From assembly GCA_030550025.1 (NCBI GenBank), contig JAUQQC010000001.1:1-64000 (forward strand): DNA of 64,000 nt. The letters run 5' to 3'. The position numbers and the translations under genes are program-made. Shown here one piece after another: positions 29,001 to 37,358 of the stretch. Source of the stretch: Acidobacteriota bacterium (GTDB lineage: Bacteria; Acidobacteriota; Blastocatellia; HR10). The notes under the pieces are model-generated. The model had not been told where the DNA came from and did not search any database. It saw only the letters and a list, made by a program, of their open reading frames with translations. Numbering within the stretch: the first letter of the stretch is position 1; every line of letters begins with the position of its first letter.

Positions 29001-29701
29001 GGCTCGCCTTGCTTAGATGGCCTCCTTCGTTTCGACGTCGGGTTCTCCGCCGTCACATCGCTCGGTCGCTCCACCGACGCGGCCCCTTCGTCCGGCCTCG
29101 CGCCTTTCGACGGAGCTTCGCTCTCATTCTCCGAGGTCTCCGAAGCCACCGGGGCGCGCGGCCCTGCGGACGGCGGCGACTCTTCACCGGCGATCTCACC
29201 AACTGATCTCACCGGCTTCGCGCGAAGGCTCCGGCGAACAGTCCGCGCGCTCTCGGCCCGTGAGCTGGATCGTGGCGTCGAGACGCCGAGGGAAACTCTC
29301 GGCTCTCCAGAGACGCGTTCGGGATCCCCTGAAAGCGGCGCGCGAAGGTCGCTCGTACGCGGTGGAGCGCCTTCCCGCCCCACGACGATCACTTGCGAGG
29401 GATCGGGACGAATGAGCCCCAATCGCCGCGCCAACGGCTCGATCACCTGCGGCGACCGATAGTAAGCGCGCTCCGATTCGAGCTGTCGCTTCAAAGCCTC
29501 CAGTCGCTCGCGCTCGCGTACCAGTTGATTCAAGCGATAACCATATCGCAGCGCTTCGACATGCTGCCACGTCGCCAGGATCAGCGAGAACGCGACAACA
29601 CCCACCACACCAAGCGCGAGGATCACTCGAGAGATGGCCTTCGGCTCCCCCCGTTGGGGAATCGGTCCGTTCTGCACGCGCAAGGGCACGTGTCGGGTCA
29701 T
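28997..29701 (-). CDS. ftsL: Cell division protein FtsL, with long C-terminal tail
   Basis: 234 aa from ATG 29701, chosen because GGAGGGAGAG precedes it and because longer readings run into rsmH. A short cytoplasmic part leads to one membrane helix (VILALGVVGVVAFSLILATW) and a coiled coil with leucine spacing (LVRERERLEALKRQLESERAYY), then the usual PQVIEPLARRLGLIRP end of FtsL. Instead of stopping there, about 110 more residues follow, rich in Ser, Arg, Pro and Glu and probably disordered in the periplasm. FtsL is normally near 100 aa. The call rests on position between rsmH and ftsI plus the helix/coiled-coil pattern. Confidence 0.88.
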   Translation of the reverse strand: MTRHVPLRVQNGPIPQRGEPKAISRVILALGVVGVVAFSLILATWQHVEALRYGYRLNQLVRERERLEALKRQLESERAYYRSPQVIEPLARRLGLIRPDPSQVIVVGREGAPPRTSDLRAPLSGDPERVSGEPRVSLGVSTPRSSSRAESARTVRRSLRAKPVRSVGEIAGEESPPSAGPRAPVASETSENESEAPSKGARPDEGAASVERPSDVTAENPTSKRRRPSKQGEP

Positions 29702-29745
29702 CTCTCCCTCCTTCGCTTCGACGTCTTCACCCAGGCGAATCGCGC

Positions 29746-30789
29746 TCAAGGGCTCGCCGCACGAGCGAGCACCTGATCTTCGGAGACTTCTCTCGACATC
29801 GGACATCGAACGCCCGCGCGAAGCTTCGCACTACGCGCTCGCGGATTCTCCCGCACCTCCGCTTCGCTCGGTCGAATCGCCCGGCGCGTGAGCAGGACGA
29901 TGCGGCGCGCCGCCCCACATTGCGGGCAGGGTTCGGCTTCCCGCCGCACGGTCCATCGTGTACAGTCGCAGCGCCCGGTATGGAAGCGCAACCGGTGCTT
30001 GATCACTCGGTCCTCCAGCGAATGAAACGAGATGAGGACCAATCGTCCGCCAGGCGCGAGCCGCTCGATCGCCGCATCCAGGAAGTCCTCCAGCCCCGAC
30101 AGTTCCTCATTAACGGCAATCCGTAAGGCTTGAAACGTGCGCGTCGCCGGGTGGATGCGCGTCGTTCGCCGCCCGCCCACCGCACGCACGACGATCTCCG
30201 CTAACTCCATCGTCGTCCGAATCGGCCGCTGCGCGCGCGCGCGAACGATCGCTCGCGCGATCCGCCGCGCCGCGGGCTCCTCACCATATCGGAAGATGAG
30301 ATCCGCCAGATCGCGTTCGCTCAGCGTGTTCACCAGATCGGCCGCCGTCACCGTCCGCCGCCGATCCATGCGCATGTCGAGCGGCCCCTCGAACTGGAAA
30401 CTGAATCCGCGCTCGGCTCGCTCCAGTTGCAGCGACGAAACGCCCAGGTCCACGAGGATGCCCTCGACCGTCGAAAGACCCTGCCGCGCCAGGATCTCCG
30501 CCAAGTGCTTGAAGTCATCGTGAACGGGGACGAAGCGATCGCCATACGGTCGCAGCCGCTCTCGCGCCAGCGCCAGCGCCTCTTCGTCCCAATCAATCCC
30601 AATCACGCGCACATGCCCCGAAGCGCGGAGCAACGCTTCCGCATGCCCTCCGGTCCCTACCGTGCAGTCCACGATCGTCCCGTCCAAACACGGACGTAGC
30701 AGCTCGACGACCTCGCGCACGAGTACCGGACGATGCCACGCGCGCGCCGCGTCGGGATTAGATCCCCAACTTGGCAATGGCTGCCGCAT
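29746..30789 (-). CDS. rsmH: 16S rRNA (cytosine-N4)-methyltransferase RsmH
   Basis: 347 aa from ATG 30789; the frame is also open at TTG 30810, and either start lies inside the 3' end of mraZ. It methylates C1402 of 16S rRNA with S-adenosylmethionine. Seen: [13 protein letters not shown], the SAM motif [59 protein letters not shown], and the late [12 protein letters not shown]. Normal family length is about 310; the additions are at both ends. Confidence 0.95.
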   Translation of the reverse strand: MRQPLPSWGSNPDAARAWHRPVLVREVVELLRPCLDGTIVDCTVGTGGHAEALLRASGHVRVIGIDWDEEALALARERLRPYGDRFVPVHDDFKHLAEILARQGLSTVEGILVDLGVSSLQLERAERGFSFQFEGPLDMRMDRRRTVTAADLVNTLSERDLADLIFRYGEEPAARRIARAIVRARAQRPIRTTMELAEIVVRAVGGRRTTRIHPATRTFQALRIAVNEELSGLEDFLDAAIERLAPGGRLVLISFHSLEDRVIKHRLRFHTGRCDCTRWTVRREAEPCPQCGAARRIVLLTRRAIRPSEAEVRENPRARSAKLRAGVRCPMSREVSEDQVLARAASP

Positions 30790-31192
30790 CTTCCTTGGTG
30801 AAGATTCCAAGCTGCGCCTCGAATTTCTCCAGGTTCCACACCTGGAGGTAGGTGATGTAGCCCAAGACCGCGACCTCGCCGTTCAATTCGGCTTTCGCCC
30901 GAAGCGGTGGATGGATCAGAATCCGCCCTTGTCCATCCATCGTCGCCTGCCGCCCGTAAAAGTTCGTCACCCGAAGGAATTTCTCCTTCACCGGATCCAT
31001 CTCCGGCAGTTGGGCGAGCCGTTGCTCGATCTTCTCCCATTCCGGCAAGGGATAGAGCCGGACATGATCGCCATCTAAGCTCGTGACGAAGAACTCCGAG
31101 CCATACTTTTGCAGGATGATGTCGCGGAAGGCGGCCGGGATCTTGATTCGTCCCTTCTCATCAATTCGCGTCGTGTAGTTCCCGCGTAACAT
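30758..31192 (-). CDS. mraZ: Transcriptional regulator MraZ
   Basis: 144 aa, two tandem SpoVT/AbrB-like domains: [24 protein letters not shown], then [21 protein letters not shown], each with the DxxGRIxIP core. MraZ forms a ring-shaped oligomer that binds short repeats upstream of the division cluster and usually represses it. GGAG eight bases before the ATG is the ribosome binding site. It is the first gene of the cluster and has candidate operator repeats about 75-100 bases upstream. Confidence 0.96.
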   Translation of the reverse strand: MLRGNYTTRIDEKGRIKIPAAFRDIILQKYGSEFFVTSLDGDHVRLYPLPEWEKIEQRLAQLPEMDPVKEKFLRVTNFYGRQATMDGQGRILIHPPLRAKAELNGEVAVLGYITYLQVWNLEKFEAQLGIFTKEDAAAIAKLGI

Positions 31193-31265
31193 CCCTAATC
31201 TCCAGCTACTTCCCGCGATCTCTTAAAGTTGAGCTTTAGCTTTCCATCCCGGCCTCCGGCTCGCG

Positions 31266-31292
31266 AACCACTTTAGTCCACTTTAGTCCACC
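31266..31292 (-). promoter_or_regulatory. Candidate MraZ operator: three GTGG direct repeats
   Basis: On the minus strand GTGG occurs at 31291-31288, 31281-31278 and 31271-31268, exactly ten bases apart, within repeated units GTGGACTAAA. Known MraZ sites consist of short TGG-type direct repeats at ten-base spacing, so this fits autoregulation of the cluster. It may overlap or lie just upstream of the promoter, whose -35/-10 I cannot place with confidence. Confidence 0.7.
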
Positions 31293-31589
31293 TCGCGTAT
31301 GCTACGGAAAATGGGCCGCAGTGTCAAGGAGAAAGTGCGGGCGGGGTCGGCCATGGGTAGGTCTATGCGGCAGCCTCAATCCCAAGAGCTATTCCCGACC
31401 AGGGAGCCGAACGCCCAGGCACTGATTCGGCAGGCACCTTTTGAGACACCGAAGCCGTTCGCTCCATTGAAGGTGAGCTTCATTCGGGTGAGTCAAGGCC
31501 GACTTTTTGCGAGGCCAACTAAGCAGCGTAGGCGAGGGCCATCCAGACTCGCTGGCCGTAAAAGCGATTGGGGCTTGACAGACAGTATA
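31293..31589. other. Intergenic stretch upstream of the cysteine-rich precursor
   Basis: About 300 bases between the mraZ operator and the plus-strand precursor gene. The plus frame of the precursor is open through it, but the translation is Arg/Gln/Pro-rich with no domain and no good ribosome binding site, so I do not treat it as coding. A TATAAT at 31586-31591 lies at its end without a well-placed -35. No RNA gene or repeat was recognised. Confidence 0.5.
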
Positions 31590-32396
31590 ATGCCGGACCG
31601 TCAGGAAAGATCTTTGGGGAGGGATGACCATGAGGGAGCGGTCAAGCGCCGAGTTCGGCCTATCTTGATCCTTGTCATCGCCCTGATGGTCCCTTGGCCA
31701 GGTCCCCCGCCTTCCAGAGCGAGATGGACCTTGTTTGCTCAGACGGACGTTGGAAACTTTGGAAAGAGGGTTGAAAGCTTAAGTGGCGAGTTGCTCTCAA
31801 AAGGAGCCCTGCAAGGCGTGGAAATATGCAGCGAACATGTCAAATTACTCACTCTGGCGAGTCAGGAAAGAGATCGCTTCCTGGAGATGGCTTTCAGCAA
31901 TCCTGACTTCGTTAAGATGATGGGCGTCCTGCAAAGAGGTGGTTTTATTGCTTTCACCAATGCGACCAATGCCGTACAGGTATGGCTATTAGGCGAATAT
32001 ATGCGAACTGTGCTCTACGTCCCTCATCAGGCTAAAGATGGAACTCTTGCCCATGCTGTCTTTGGAATCGAAAAGGACGGGATGCACTGGACTGGAGGGG
32101 TGCTGTCTCAGAAAGGGGACATAAAGCTATTGACAGTTAGAGGGGGAATCGTACAACCACTTCGGGATAACCTATCTGAGGCGTTACTGGAACAGTGCGA
32201 CTGTAGACGTTCGTGTAATGTCATTTGCGGTATACTTTGTGGTGGGTTATGTGGGCTGGGATGCGGATTGGCTTGTCTCCTCATTTGTGGAGTAGTCAAT
32301 GTTTGCTGCGGAATAATTTGCGGGACCATTTGCGGAGCAGCTTGCGGTGGTGGATGTGCTCTTGGCTGCGATTATATTTGTAGTCGGGTTTGCTAA
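31590..32396 (+). CDS. Secreted precursor with C-terminal 18-cysteine domain (candidate bacteriocin/Cys-rich peptide)
   Basis: 268 aa from ATG 31590; TTG 31614, preceded by AGGAAAG, is an equally plausible start. A KRRVRP basic stretch and a hydrophobic run (ILILVIALMVPW) form a signal peptide. Next comes a domain of about 150 residues without recognised family, with one cysteine (VEICSEH) and strand-like segments (GMHWTGGVLSQKGDIKLL). The last 66 residues (203-268; bases 32196-32393) hold 18 cysteines: after CDC come two blocks of eight cysteines spaced CxxxC, filled with Gly and hydrophobic residues. The layout recalls halocin C8-like Cys-rich bacteriocin precursors, but the tail has its own regular period. 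Codon use is clearly more AT-rich than that of the neighbours, suggesting transfer. The small membrane gene that follows may act with it. Confidence 0.6.
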   Translation: MPDRQERSLGRDDHEGAVKRRVRPILILVIALMVPWPGPPPSRARWTLFAQTDVGNFGKRVESLSGELLSKGALQGVEICSEHVKLLTLASQERDRFLEMAFSNPDFVKMMGVLQRGGFIAFTNATNAVQVWLLGEYMRTVLYVPHQAKDGTLAHAVFGIEKDGMHWTGGVLSQKGDIKLLTVRGGIVQPLRDNLSEALLEQCDCRRSCNVICGILCGGLCGLGCGLACLLICGVVNVCCGIICGTICGAACGGGCALGCDYICSRVC

Positions 32397-32404
32397 GGGG
32401 AACT

Positions 32405-32605
32405 ATGGGATCTAGGGATTGGCGTTCCATTGGGTTAGTAACTTTCGTGGGGGCTACGGCGTTCCTTTTAGGAAGTCTTGTGGTCTCTTACTTCTTAACG
32501 GGTAGTTTTCGTGTAGCAGGAGCGATCGCAGTGAGCGGAGCCGTATCCTTTGGCCTTGTATATCTGGTCGTGCACTTTCGGTCGCGACGGCATCAGGGCA
32601 AGTAA
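32405..32605 (+). CDS. Small two-helix membrane protein, DUF2061-like
   Basis: 66 aa from ATG 32405, eight bases after the precursor stop, with AAGGGG upstream. Two membrane helices (IGLVTFVGATAFLLGSLVV and VAGAIAVSGAVSFGLVYLVV) flank a TGSFRVAGA turn and end in a basic tail (HFRSRRHQGK). The pattern of RS near the start, TGS in the loop and a second helix resembles DUF2061 small membrane proteins, whose role is unknown. Directly following a Cys-rich peptide precursor and sharing its low GC, it could be an immunity or export partner. That is inference from position only. Confidence 0.6.
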   Translation: MGSRDWRSIGLVTFVGATAFLLGSLVVSYFLTGSFRVAGAIAVSGAVSFGLVYLVVHFRSRRHQGK

Positions 32606-32952
32606 CCTGCCAATCTCTTCTGATTGACTCGCGGTAACTCGAAGTGTGGCTTCCAGCGATAGTGGGTGGCTATCTCACCTATGGTGCGTCGGGCCCAACT
32701 GGCGGCGATCTGATCAGCCTCGCCGAGCCGGCTTTATAACATCTGGTGAAGCTTGTTCAAAACCTCAACCTACTACCTACCCTCAAGTTCATTGAGCAGG
32801 TCCTCCCAATGAGGAGGGGGCCCGTTTCTTGCGTGCCATCAACACTACACCTGTTGGGGGACCGCTTGCCTTTAGCCTATGGGCATCTCTTTAGATATGA
32901 TTTGTGCTGTGGCGTTCATCGGATGTTAGCTCTCTCCCTTGGAGGAGAACCG
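32606..32952. other. Intergenic stretch without a recognised gene
   Basis: About 350 bases. It holds a short hairpin, CCTCC(CAATGA)GGAGG, near 32803-32818, and a TATGAT at 32896-32901 that could be the -10 of the next gene, though no well-spaced -35 is seen. The frame of the following gene is open through part of it (from 32746), but the translation has no signal peptide or domain before the ATG at 32953. Nothing else was identified. Confidence 0.4.
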
Positions 32953-33783
32953 ATGAGACGTGAAGCCTTTGCGCTTTTGGTCATCAGCTTCCTGTGGGCT
33001 TCAGGGAGCGTTCTTCTGGCGTCGCCGAGGCAGGACGCGAGGGAGGAGGTTCTTCGCTTCTCCGGGTTTTATCCGTTACTGAACAAGCGGGTGAGATTTG
33101 AAGCTCGCGCTCGTCCGAGCGAAATCGTCGCGCGCGTCGAGGGACTCAGGCTCGATGATCTATTCGTCGTGCGCAGCCAAGGTGATGAGTTGAGCATTTC
33201 CGCTGGCTACGTCTCGGGACATTTGGCAGCTCTCTTTCAGAATAAGCTCGACATTAAACCGCTTCCGCCCTCCTGCGTGTACGTGGAGGGGACGACCGTG
33301 AATGTGCGACGTCCTGAGGAGATCGAGGGGATCGCTTTCTTCGACCTAACGGTTCCAAAAGGCGTTCGCGTTCACCTCGTGTGGAATGAACAAAGCCTGC
33401 TTCGCGCGCGGTTGAGCGAGCCCATCGCCCTTCGTGGGGGGGCCATCGAGTTGGGACCGCGAAACCCCGCTGAGACGATGCTCCGAACGCTCTTCGGTAG
33501 AAACGTCCCGGACGTGCTTCGACCATCCTCCCCAGATCACCCCTACGTTGTGTCTTTTCGACGGCTGACGATTCGCAAGAGGGTGCCGGTGAAGATTCCG
33601 AGTGGAGAAAGGCTCGTCGTCTCTCTTTTGATCAATGCCGATGGAATGGTCGCGCGCGTTGTTCCGTTAGAGCCAGAAGTCCCCACTCCCGAAGTAGAGC
33701 AGGCTTTGCGCCAGTGGGAGTTCGAGCCCTTCGTCTACGATGGGCACGCGGTTCGGGTGAAGACGCTCGCCGTCATCCGGTGA
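32953..33783 (+). CDS. Secreted protein with TonB-C-like C-terminal domain
   Basis: 276 aa from ATG 32953 (GGAGGAG upstream). It has a signal peptide (ALLVISFLWASGSVLLAS). The middle part is of unknown fold, with VRFEARARPSEIVARVEG and an IEGIAFFDLTVPKGVRVHLVW segment reminiscent of auto-adhesin/DUF4097-like beta structure. The last 70 residues, with VSLLINADGMVARVVPLEP and ALRQWEFEPFVYDGHAV, match the TonB C-terminal pattern (dG.v....v, al..w.F.P....G..v). It is probably periplasmic. There is no membrane anchor beyond the signal peptide, so it is unlikely to be an energy transducer itself. Confidence 0.6.
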   Translation: MRREAFALLVISFLWASGSVLLASPRQDAREEVLRFSGFYPLLNKRVRFEARARPSEIVARVEGLRLDDLFVVRSQGDELSISAGYVSGHLAALFQNKLDIKPLPPSCVYVEGTTVNVRRPEEIEGIAFFDLTVPKGVRVHLVWNEQSLLRARLSEPIALRGGAIELGPRNPAETMLRTLFGRNVPDVLRPSSPDHPYVVSFRRLTIRKRVPVKIPSGERLVVSLLINADGMVARVVPLEPEVPTPEVEQALRQWEFEPFVYDGHAVRVKTLAVIR

Positions 33784-33887
33784 AGCGCTGCGTTCGTCCT
33801 GTTTTTCCGAGAGCGGGCTGAGCGCGAGATGACCCTAGAGCTTGTGGATCCTCGCGCGACTCTTCGTGGCGAGCGAAAAAGGATCGC

Positions 33888-35642
33888 TCACGGGGAGATC
33901 ACAATTGGTTCCTCGATCAAGCGAGGCGTGAGCTCTCGATCAATGGGCACATATCGGCTTCCCCCTGCGTGGGAGTTACATGCCCACTTTCGCGGGACCT
34001 TCTCGATCCCAATCGGGTAAATCGTGAGCTGCCCTTTGCTGTCCAGGTGGAAGCGGAGGAAATTCTTGTAGTCTTCGATCCGGAGTGCGGAGAACGCTTC
34101 ATTGGCATGCTGCCCGAAGATGTTGAGCGAAAGCAGCAAGTACATTCCCATCACGAATGATCCCACCAACCATCCTCCCGCGAACGTCAATGCGGAGGTC
34201 GTTAAGGAGGTAGCAGAGCGAGGTGGGAACCCCCAGAGCCGAACGCTCATGCGATTCGCTATCCATGCCAGGAGCAAAGCCGCCAGCAGATGCGCCAACG
34301 CGTGAACGATCCCGGCGATCCGGCATCTCCAGAGCATGCGGCACACCTTCCTCCATATTTCGCGGATCCTCCCTCTGATGCCCACGTGGATGATGCGGCT
34401 TTCCGTCACCTCGTCCGAGCGGGTGAAGAGAGCGAATAGGCCAAGGATGAGAAGCAGCCATGCGATGGCCGAAGGTTTGCTGAGCAGTTCGCGGAGCGAG
34501 CCGATTACGACCGGCCAGGCGTTCCTCGCCGTCACTTCGAACTCGAAAAGCCGGTGCGGCATGATCCAATTCAAGAGCGTGTAGGTGATCCCCGGCAGAA
34601 GCCCGAACTTACAGTTCAGGAACGGAAAACCGAGGTTCCTCCAGCTGAGGCGGCGCGATGCCTTTCGGTCGGGGAATTCGGCGACGGGGCGGAAACATGC
34701 CTGCCCATAGCGGATCCGATCCACGTTGGGACCGTGAGTTGGATGAAGGAAAGCGCCGCCTCCTCCGGCGATGATGAGATGGGTTTTCGAGCCATCTTCG
34801 GCTTCGTGCTCATGTCGCCGATAGTGGTGGATGTCTCCCGATAATCGAAGGACGATGTGCGCCCCTCTTGGCTTAAGGATCTTCCGCTCAAAATACTCTA
34901 GGTTCGCCGCGGCTTTGATACCGTAGATCCAATCGGGCTTGGGCGTGCAGAGGATGGCGCGATCTCCCGGCTTCATTTGTAAGGCGACAGTTTGAAAGTA
35001 CTCGAGTTGCAGAGCGTCAATGTCGGCTTCGAGCTGAATATCAACGCCGAGAAGCCACCAGCCGTGTGGGAGTTTGAGGGCGAAATAACTGCGCGTCTGC
35101 GGGAGTTGCCATCCGCCAATCCAGCGGGGCGGGGTCTTCTGGCAGAACAAGCGCGTGAAGCTGACCAGTCCGTCGTACCAATCGTGGTTGCCCGGGATGG
35201 CGAAGAGGTGTGGGTGCGGAGGACTTGACCACGGAAACGCTGCTTCATACGGAGCGATGAGTCGTCGTTCGTACTCCTCTCGGCTCGCCGTGGGGTAGAC
35301 CTCATCGCCGCCCATGACGCAGATGTCGCCGCGCCGCGTTTCGATCTCCTCGCCGTGTGGGCGTTTCACGCGCAGCTTCTCCTGCGCCAGGAGATAGGCC
35401 ACCGCGTACGTCGAGTTCCATCCATCGCCCAGATCGGCGACGAAATCTATCCATAGCTCCTGTCGGTCGCTGTAATCGAACACCCCCTGTTTCTGGGAAA
35501 GGGCTGCCAGCATGATCCGGGCATCAGCTCGAGAACCCAATGCCTGCGCGGTGATGACCTGAATCCCCGTCTTGAGGAGCTGGAGCGGATCATACCATCT
35601 CACCATCTCAGGTTTTGGTGATGTCTCCTGAGAGCCCGACAT
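33888..35642 (-). CDS. Membrane-associated calcineurin-like metallophosphoesterase
   Basis: 584 aa. The N-terminal phosphoesterase domain has the two-metal motifs in order: VADLGDGW, MGGDEVYP, IPGNHDWYDG and SGDIHHYRRHE, followed by IIAGGGGAFLHPTH. The C-terminal third has several membrane helices (AIAWLLLILGLFALFT, VHALAHLLAALLLAW, FAGGWLVGSFVMGMYLLLSL) and a soluble end. AGGAGG lies eight bases before the ATG. The substrate is unknown; related proteins with this layout are annotated only as metallophosphoesterases. It follows the sensor kinase gene after 278 bases and has its own promoter. Confidence 0.8.
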   Translation of the reverse strand: MSGSQETSPKPEMVRWYDPLQLLKTGIQVITAQALGSRADARIMLAALSQKQGVFDYSDRQELWIDFVADLGDGWNSTYAVAYLLAQEKLRVKRPHGEEIETRRGDICVMGGDEVYPTASREEYERRLIAPYEAAFPWSSPPHPHLFAIPGNHDWYDGLVSFTRLFCQKTPPRWIGGWQLPQTRSYFALKLPHGWWLLGVDIQLEADIDALQLEYFQTVALQMKPGDRAILCTPKPDWIYGIKAAANLEYFERKILKPRGAHIVLRLSGDIHHYRRHEHEAEDGSKTHLIIAGGGGAFLHPTHGPNVDRIRYGQACFRPVAEFPDRKASRRLSWRNLGFPFLNCKFGLLPGITYTLLNWIMPHRLFEFEVTARNAWPVVIGSLRELLSKPSAIAWLLLILGLFALFTRSDEVTESRIIHVGIRGRIREIWRKVCRMLWRCRIAGIVHALAHLLAALLLAWIANRMSVRLWGFPPRSATSLTTSALTFAGGWLVGSFVMGMYLLLSLNIFGQHANEAFSALRIEDYKNFLRFHLDSKGQLTIYPIGIEKVPRKWACNSHAGGSRYVPIDRELTPRLIEEPIVISP

Positions 35643-35683
35643 CAGCGATCCTCCTCTCGATGCTTCTACGTGATCCCCATTCT

Positions 35684-35711
35684 ATCATAGCGGTGGAGTG
35701 GGTTCTCCCAA
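35684..35711 (-). promoter_or_regulatory. Promoter for the metallophosphoesterase gene
   Basis: Minus strand: TTGGGA (35711-35706), 16 bases, TATGAT (35689-35684). The gene's ATG is at 35642. Confidence 0.4.
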
Positions 35712-35920
35712 GTCTGGGACAGGTGGGCTTGCGGGCGACAGAATCTGGCGGTCGCTTCGGGAGCCGACGCAAAGAGCGGTTCCGCCTCAAATGTTGCATG
35801 CGTGAGAAAAATGCCCATGCCCGCGTGGCGGGGATCCCTCGCCTCCCCTTTAGCATGACGCGGGTATGCTTCAGGAAGCTCGTGTGGTTCGCACACGGAG
35901 CCTCCTGCGGTGTGCGAGTC

Positions 35921-37333
35921 TCATTCTTGAGCGGTCCCCGCAAGGGGCAGCTCGACGATGAAGCGGCTGCCGCGGCCGAGTTCGCTCTCAACCCAGATGC
36001 GGCCTCCGTGCGCCTCGACGATCCATCGGCTGATGGCGAGGCCAAGGCCGGCTCCGGTCGTCTCTCCCGAAGGGCGGCGATAGAAGCGCTCGAAGATATA
36101 TGGGAGGTCTTCTTGGGAGATCCCGCACCCGGTATCTTCGACTTCCACGCGAGCGCGCGTCTTTGTGCGCTCCATTCGGAGCGCGATGCGTCCACCCGGG
36201 GGCGTGAACTTGAGCGCGTTATCGAGGAGGTTGAGGAACAGCTGTCGAAGGCGCTGCGGATCGCCGCGAACAAGGAGCGGCTCCCCGGACTCTTGGAGCG
36301 TGAGATTGAGGCGGCGCGTTTCGGCGATGGGACGCACCTGCTCGATGACGTCACGGCAGATCGCATCGAGCGGCAGCGGAGCGAAATTCAAGACGAGGCG
36401 TCCGCTCTCGGAGCGAGAGAGAAGCAATAGATCATCGGTTAGCTTACTTAATCGGAGGACCTCTTCCAGGCAGCGGCGGAGGACGTGGCGATACTCCTCG
36501 GCGGAACGCTCGCGGCGGAGGGCGATCTCCAAATCCGAGCGAAGGATAGCCAGCGGCGTGCGCAGTTCATGCGAGGCGTCATCGGTGAAGCGTCGCTCGC
36601 GCTCGAAGGCCTCATCCAGGCGGGCGATCATCTGATTGAACGTGTCGGCCAGGCGGGCGAGTTCATCCCGCGAGGGAGGGACTTCGACGCGTTCCTTAAG
36701 GTTACGCGCGGTGATCGCGCGCGCCGCGCGCGTGAGGCGATCGACGGGACGGAGTGCTCGCGTCGCCAGGAGCAGGCCTCCGAGGCTCGCCACGACCAGA
36801 GCGAGCGCCGTCGTGACGAGCAGCGTCCTCAAGAGCTTCCGCTCCGCGCGCCGAATGTCCTCGGTGACGTAACCGGCGCGGAGGAAGTATTCCACCTCTC
36901 CGCGCGCGTTCAGAACGCGCCAGGTGACGACGCGTATGGCGCGGCCATCGCGAGTGCGCGCGTCTTCGCCGATGGGGATGCGGCTCTTTCGGGCGCGCTC
37001 GAGAGTCTCCGGGTGAAGGGGCACGCGATCGGTTTCCGAAGTGGCGGCGACATCAGCCACTTTTCCCTCCGGAGTGATCAGCTCGATGAACGCGGGCGCG
37101 ATGGCGAGCCGTTCCGTTCGGGATCCCGGGAATTCTCGCCCCTCTTCAAGGGCGCGCAGCTGCGCCTCAATGAGTTGCACCTGTTCGCCGAGCGACGCGT
37201 CCACGGCGCGACGCAGGCTGTGGGACAGGTACAGGTGCGCGATCACGGCGGAGGCGGTGAGGACGATGGCCATCAGGCTCACGTACCAGAGGGTCAGCTT
37301 CGTTCGGAGTGAGAGCGTGCGCCAGGTTCTCAT
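35921..37333 (-). CDS. Sensor histidine kinase, orphan (no adjacent regulator)
   Basis: 470 aa from ATG 37333; the frame is open upstream into the preceding gene. Two membrane helices (TLWYVSLMAIVLTASAVIAHLYL; TLLVTTALALVVASLGGLLLA) flank a periplasmic sensor of about 120 residues. Then come HAMP (RALRPVDRLTRAARAI), HisKA with DASHELRTPLAILRSD, and a GHKL ATPase with NLLDNALKFTPPGG, DTGCGI and GAGLGLAISR. This is the EnvZ/CusS-like type that normally pairs with an OmpR-like regulator, but no response regulator lies next to it. Confidence 0.9.
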   Translation of the reverse strand: MRTWRTLSLRTKLTLWYVSLMAIVLTASAVIAHLYLSHSLRRAVDASLGEQVQLIEAQLRALEEGREFPGSRTERLAIAPAFIELITPEGKVADVAATSETDRVPLHPETLERARKSRIPIGEDARTRDGRAIRVVTWRVLNARGEVEYFLRAGYVTEDIRRAERKLLRTLLVTTALALVVASLGGLLLATRALRPVDRLTRAARAITARNLKERVEVPPSRDELARLADTFNQMIARLDEAFERERRFTDDASHELRTPLAILRSDLEIALRRERSAEEYRHVLRRCLEEVLRLSKLTDDLLLLSRSESGRLVLNFAPLPLDAICRDVIEQVRPIAETRRLNLTLQESGEPLLVRGDPQRLRQLFLNLLDNALKFTPPGGRIALRMERTKTRARVEVEDTGCGISQEDLPYIFERFYRRPSGETTGAGLGLAISRWIVEAHGGRIWVESELGRGSRFIVELPLAGTAQE

Positions 37334-37358
37334 AGTTCGGGAGGCAAGTGGGAGCGGC

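Noticed and set aside
27660-29462. A 600-codon plus-strand frame opposite ftsI and ftsL
   Set aside because: Composition rich in Arg, His, Pro and Asp with no motif; an antisense artefact of GC-rich codons.
31575-31591. TTGACA followed by TATAAT before the cysteine-rich precursor
   Set aside because: Only five bases separate them, far from the 16-18 needed, so they do not form one promoter. The TATAAT alone may still be used.
32746-32952. N-terminal extension of the TonB-C-like protein from 32746
   Set aside because: The extension hides the signal peptide inside the protein and has no ribosome binding site. ATG 32953 has GGAGGAG.
33829-34020. Small plus-strand frame opposite the end of the metallophosphoesterase
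   Set aside because: No binding site or motif, and it overlaps the conserved C-terminus of the minus-strand gene.
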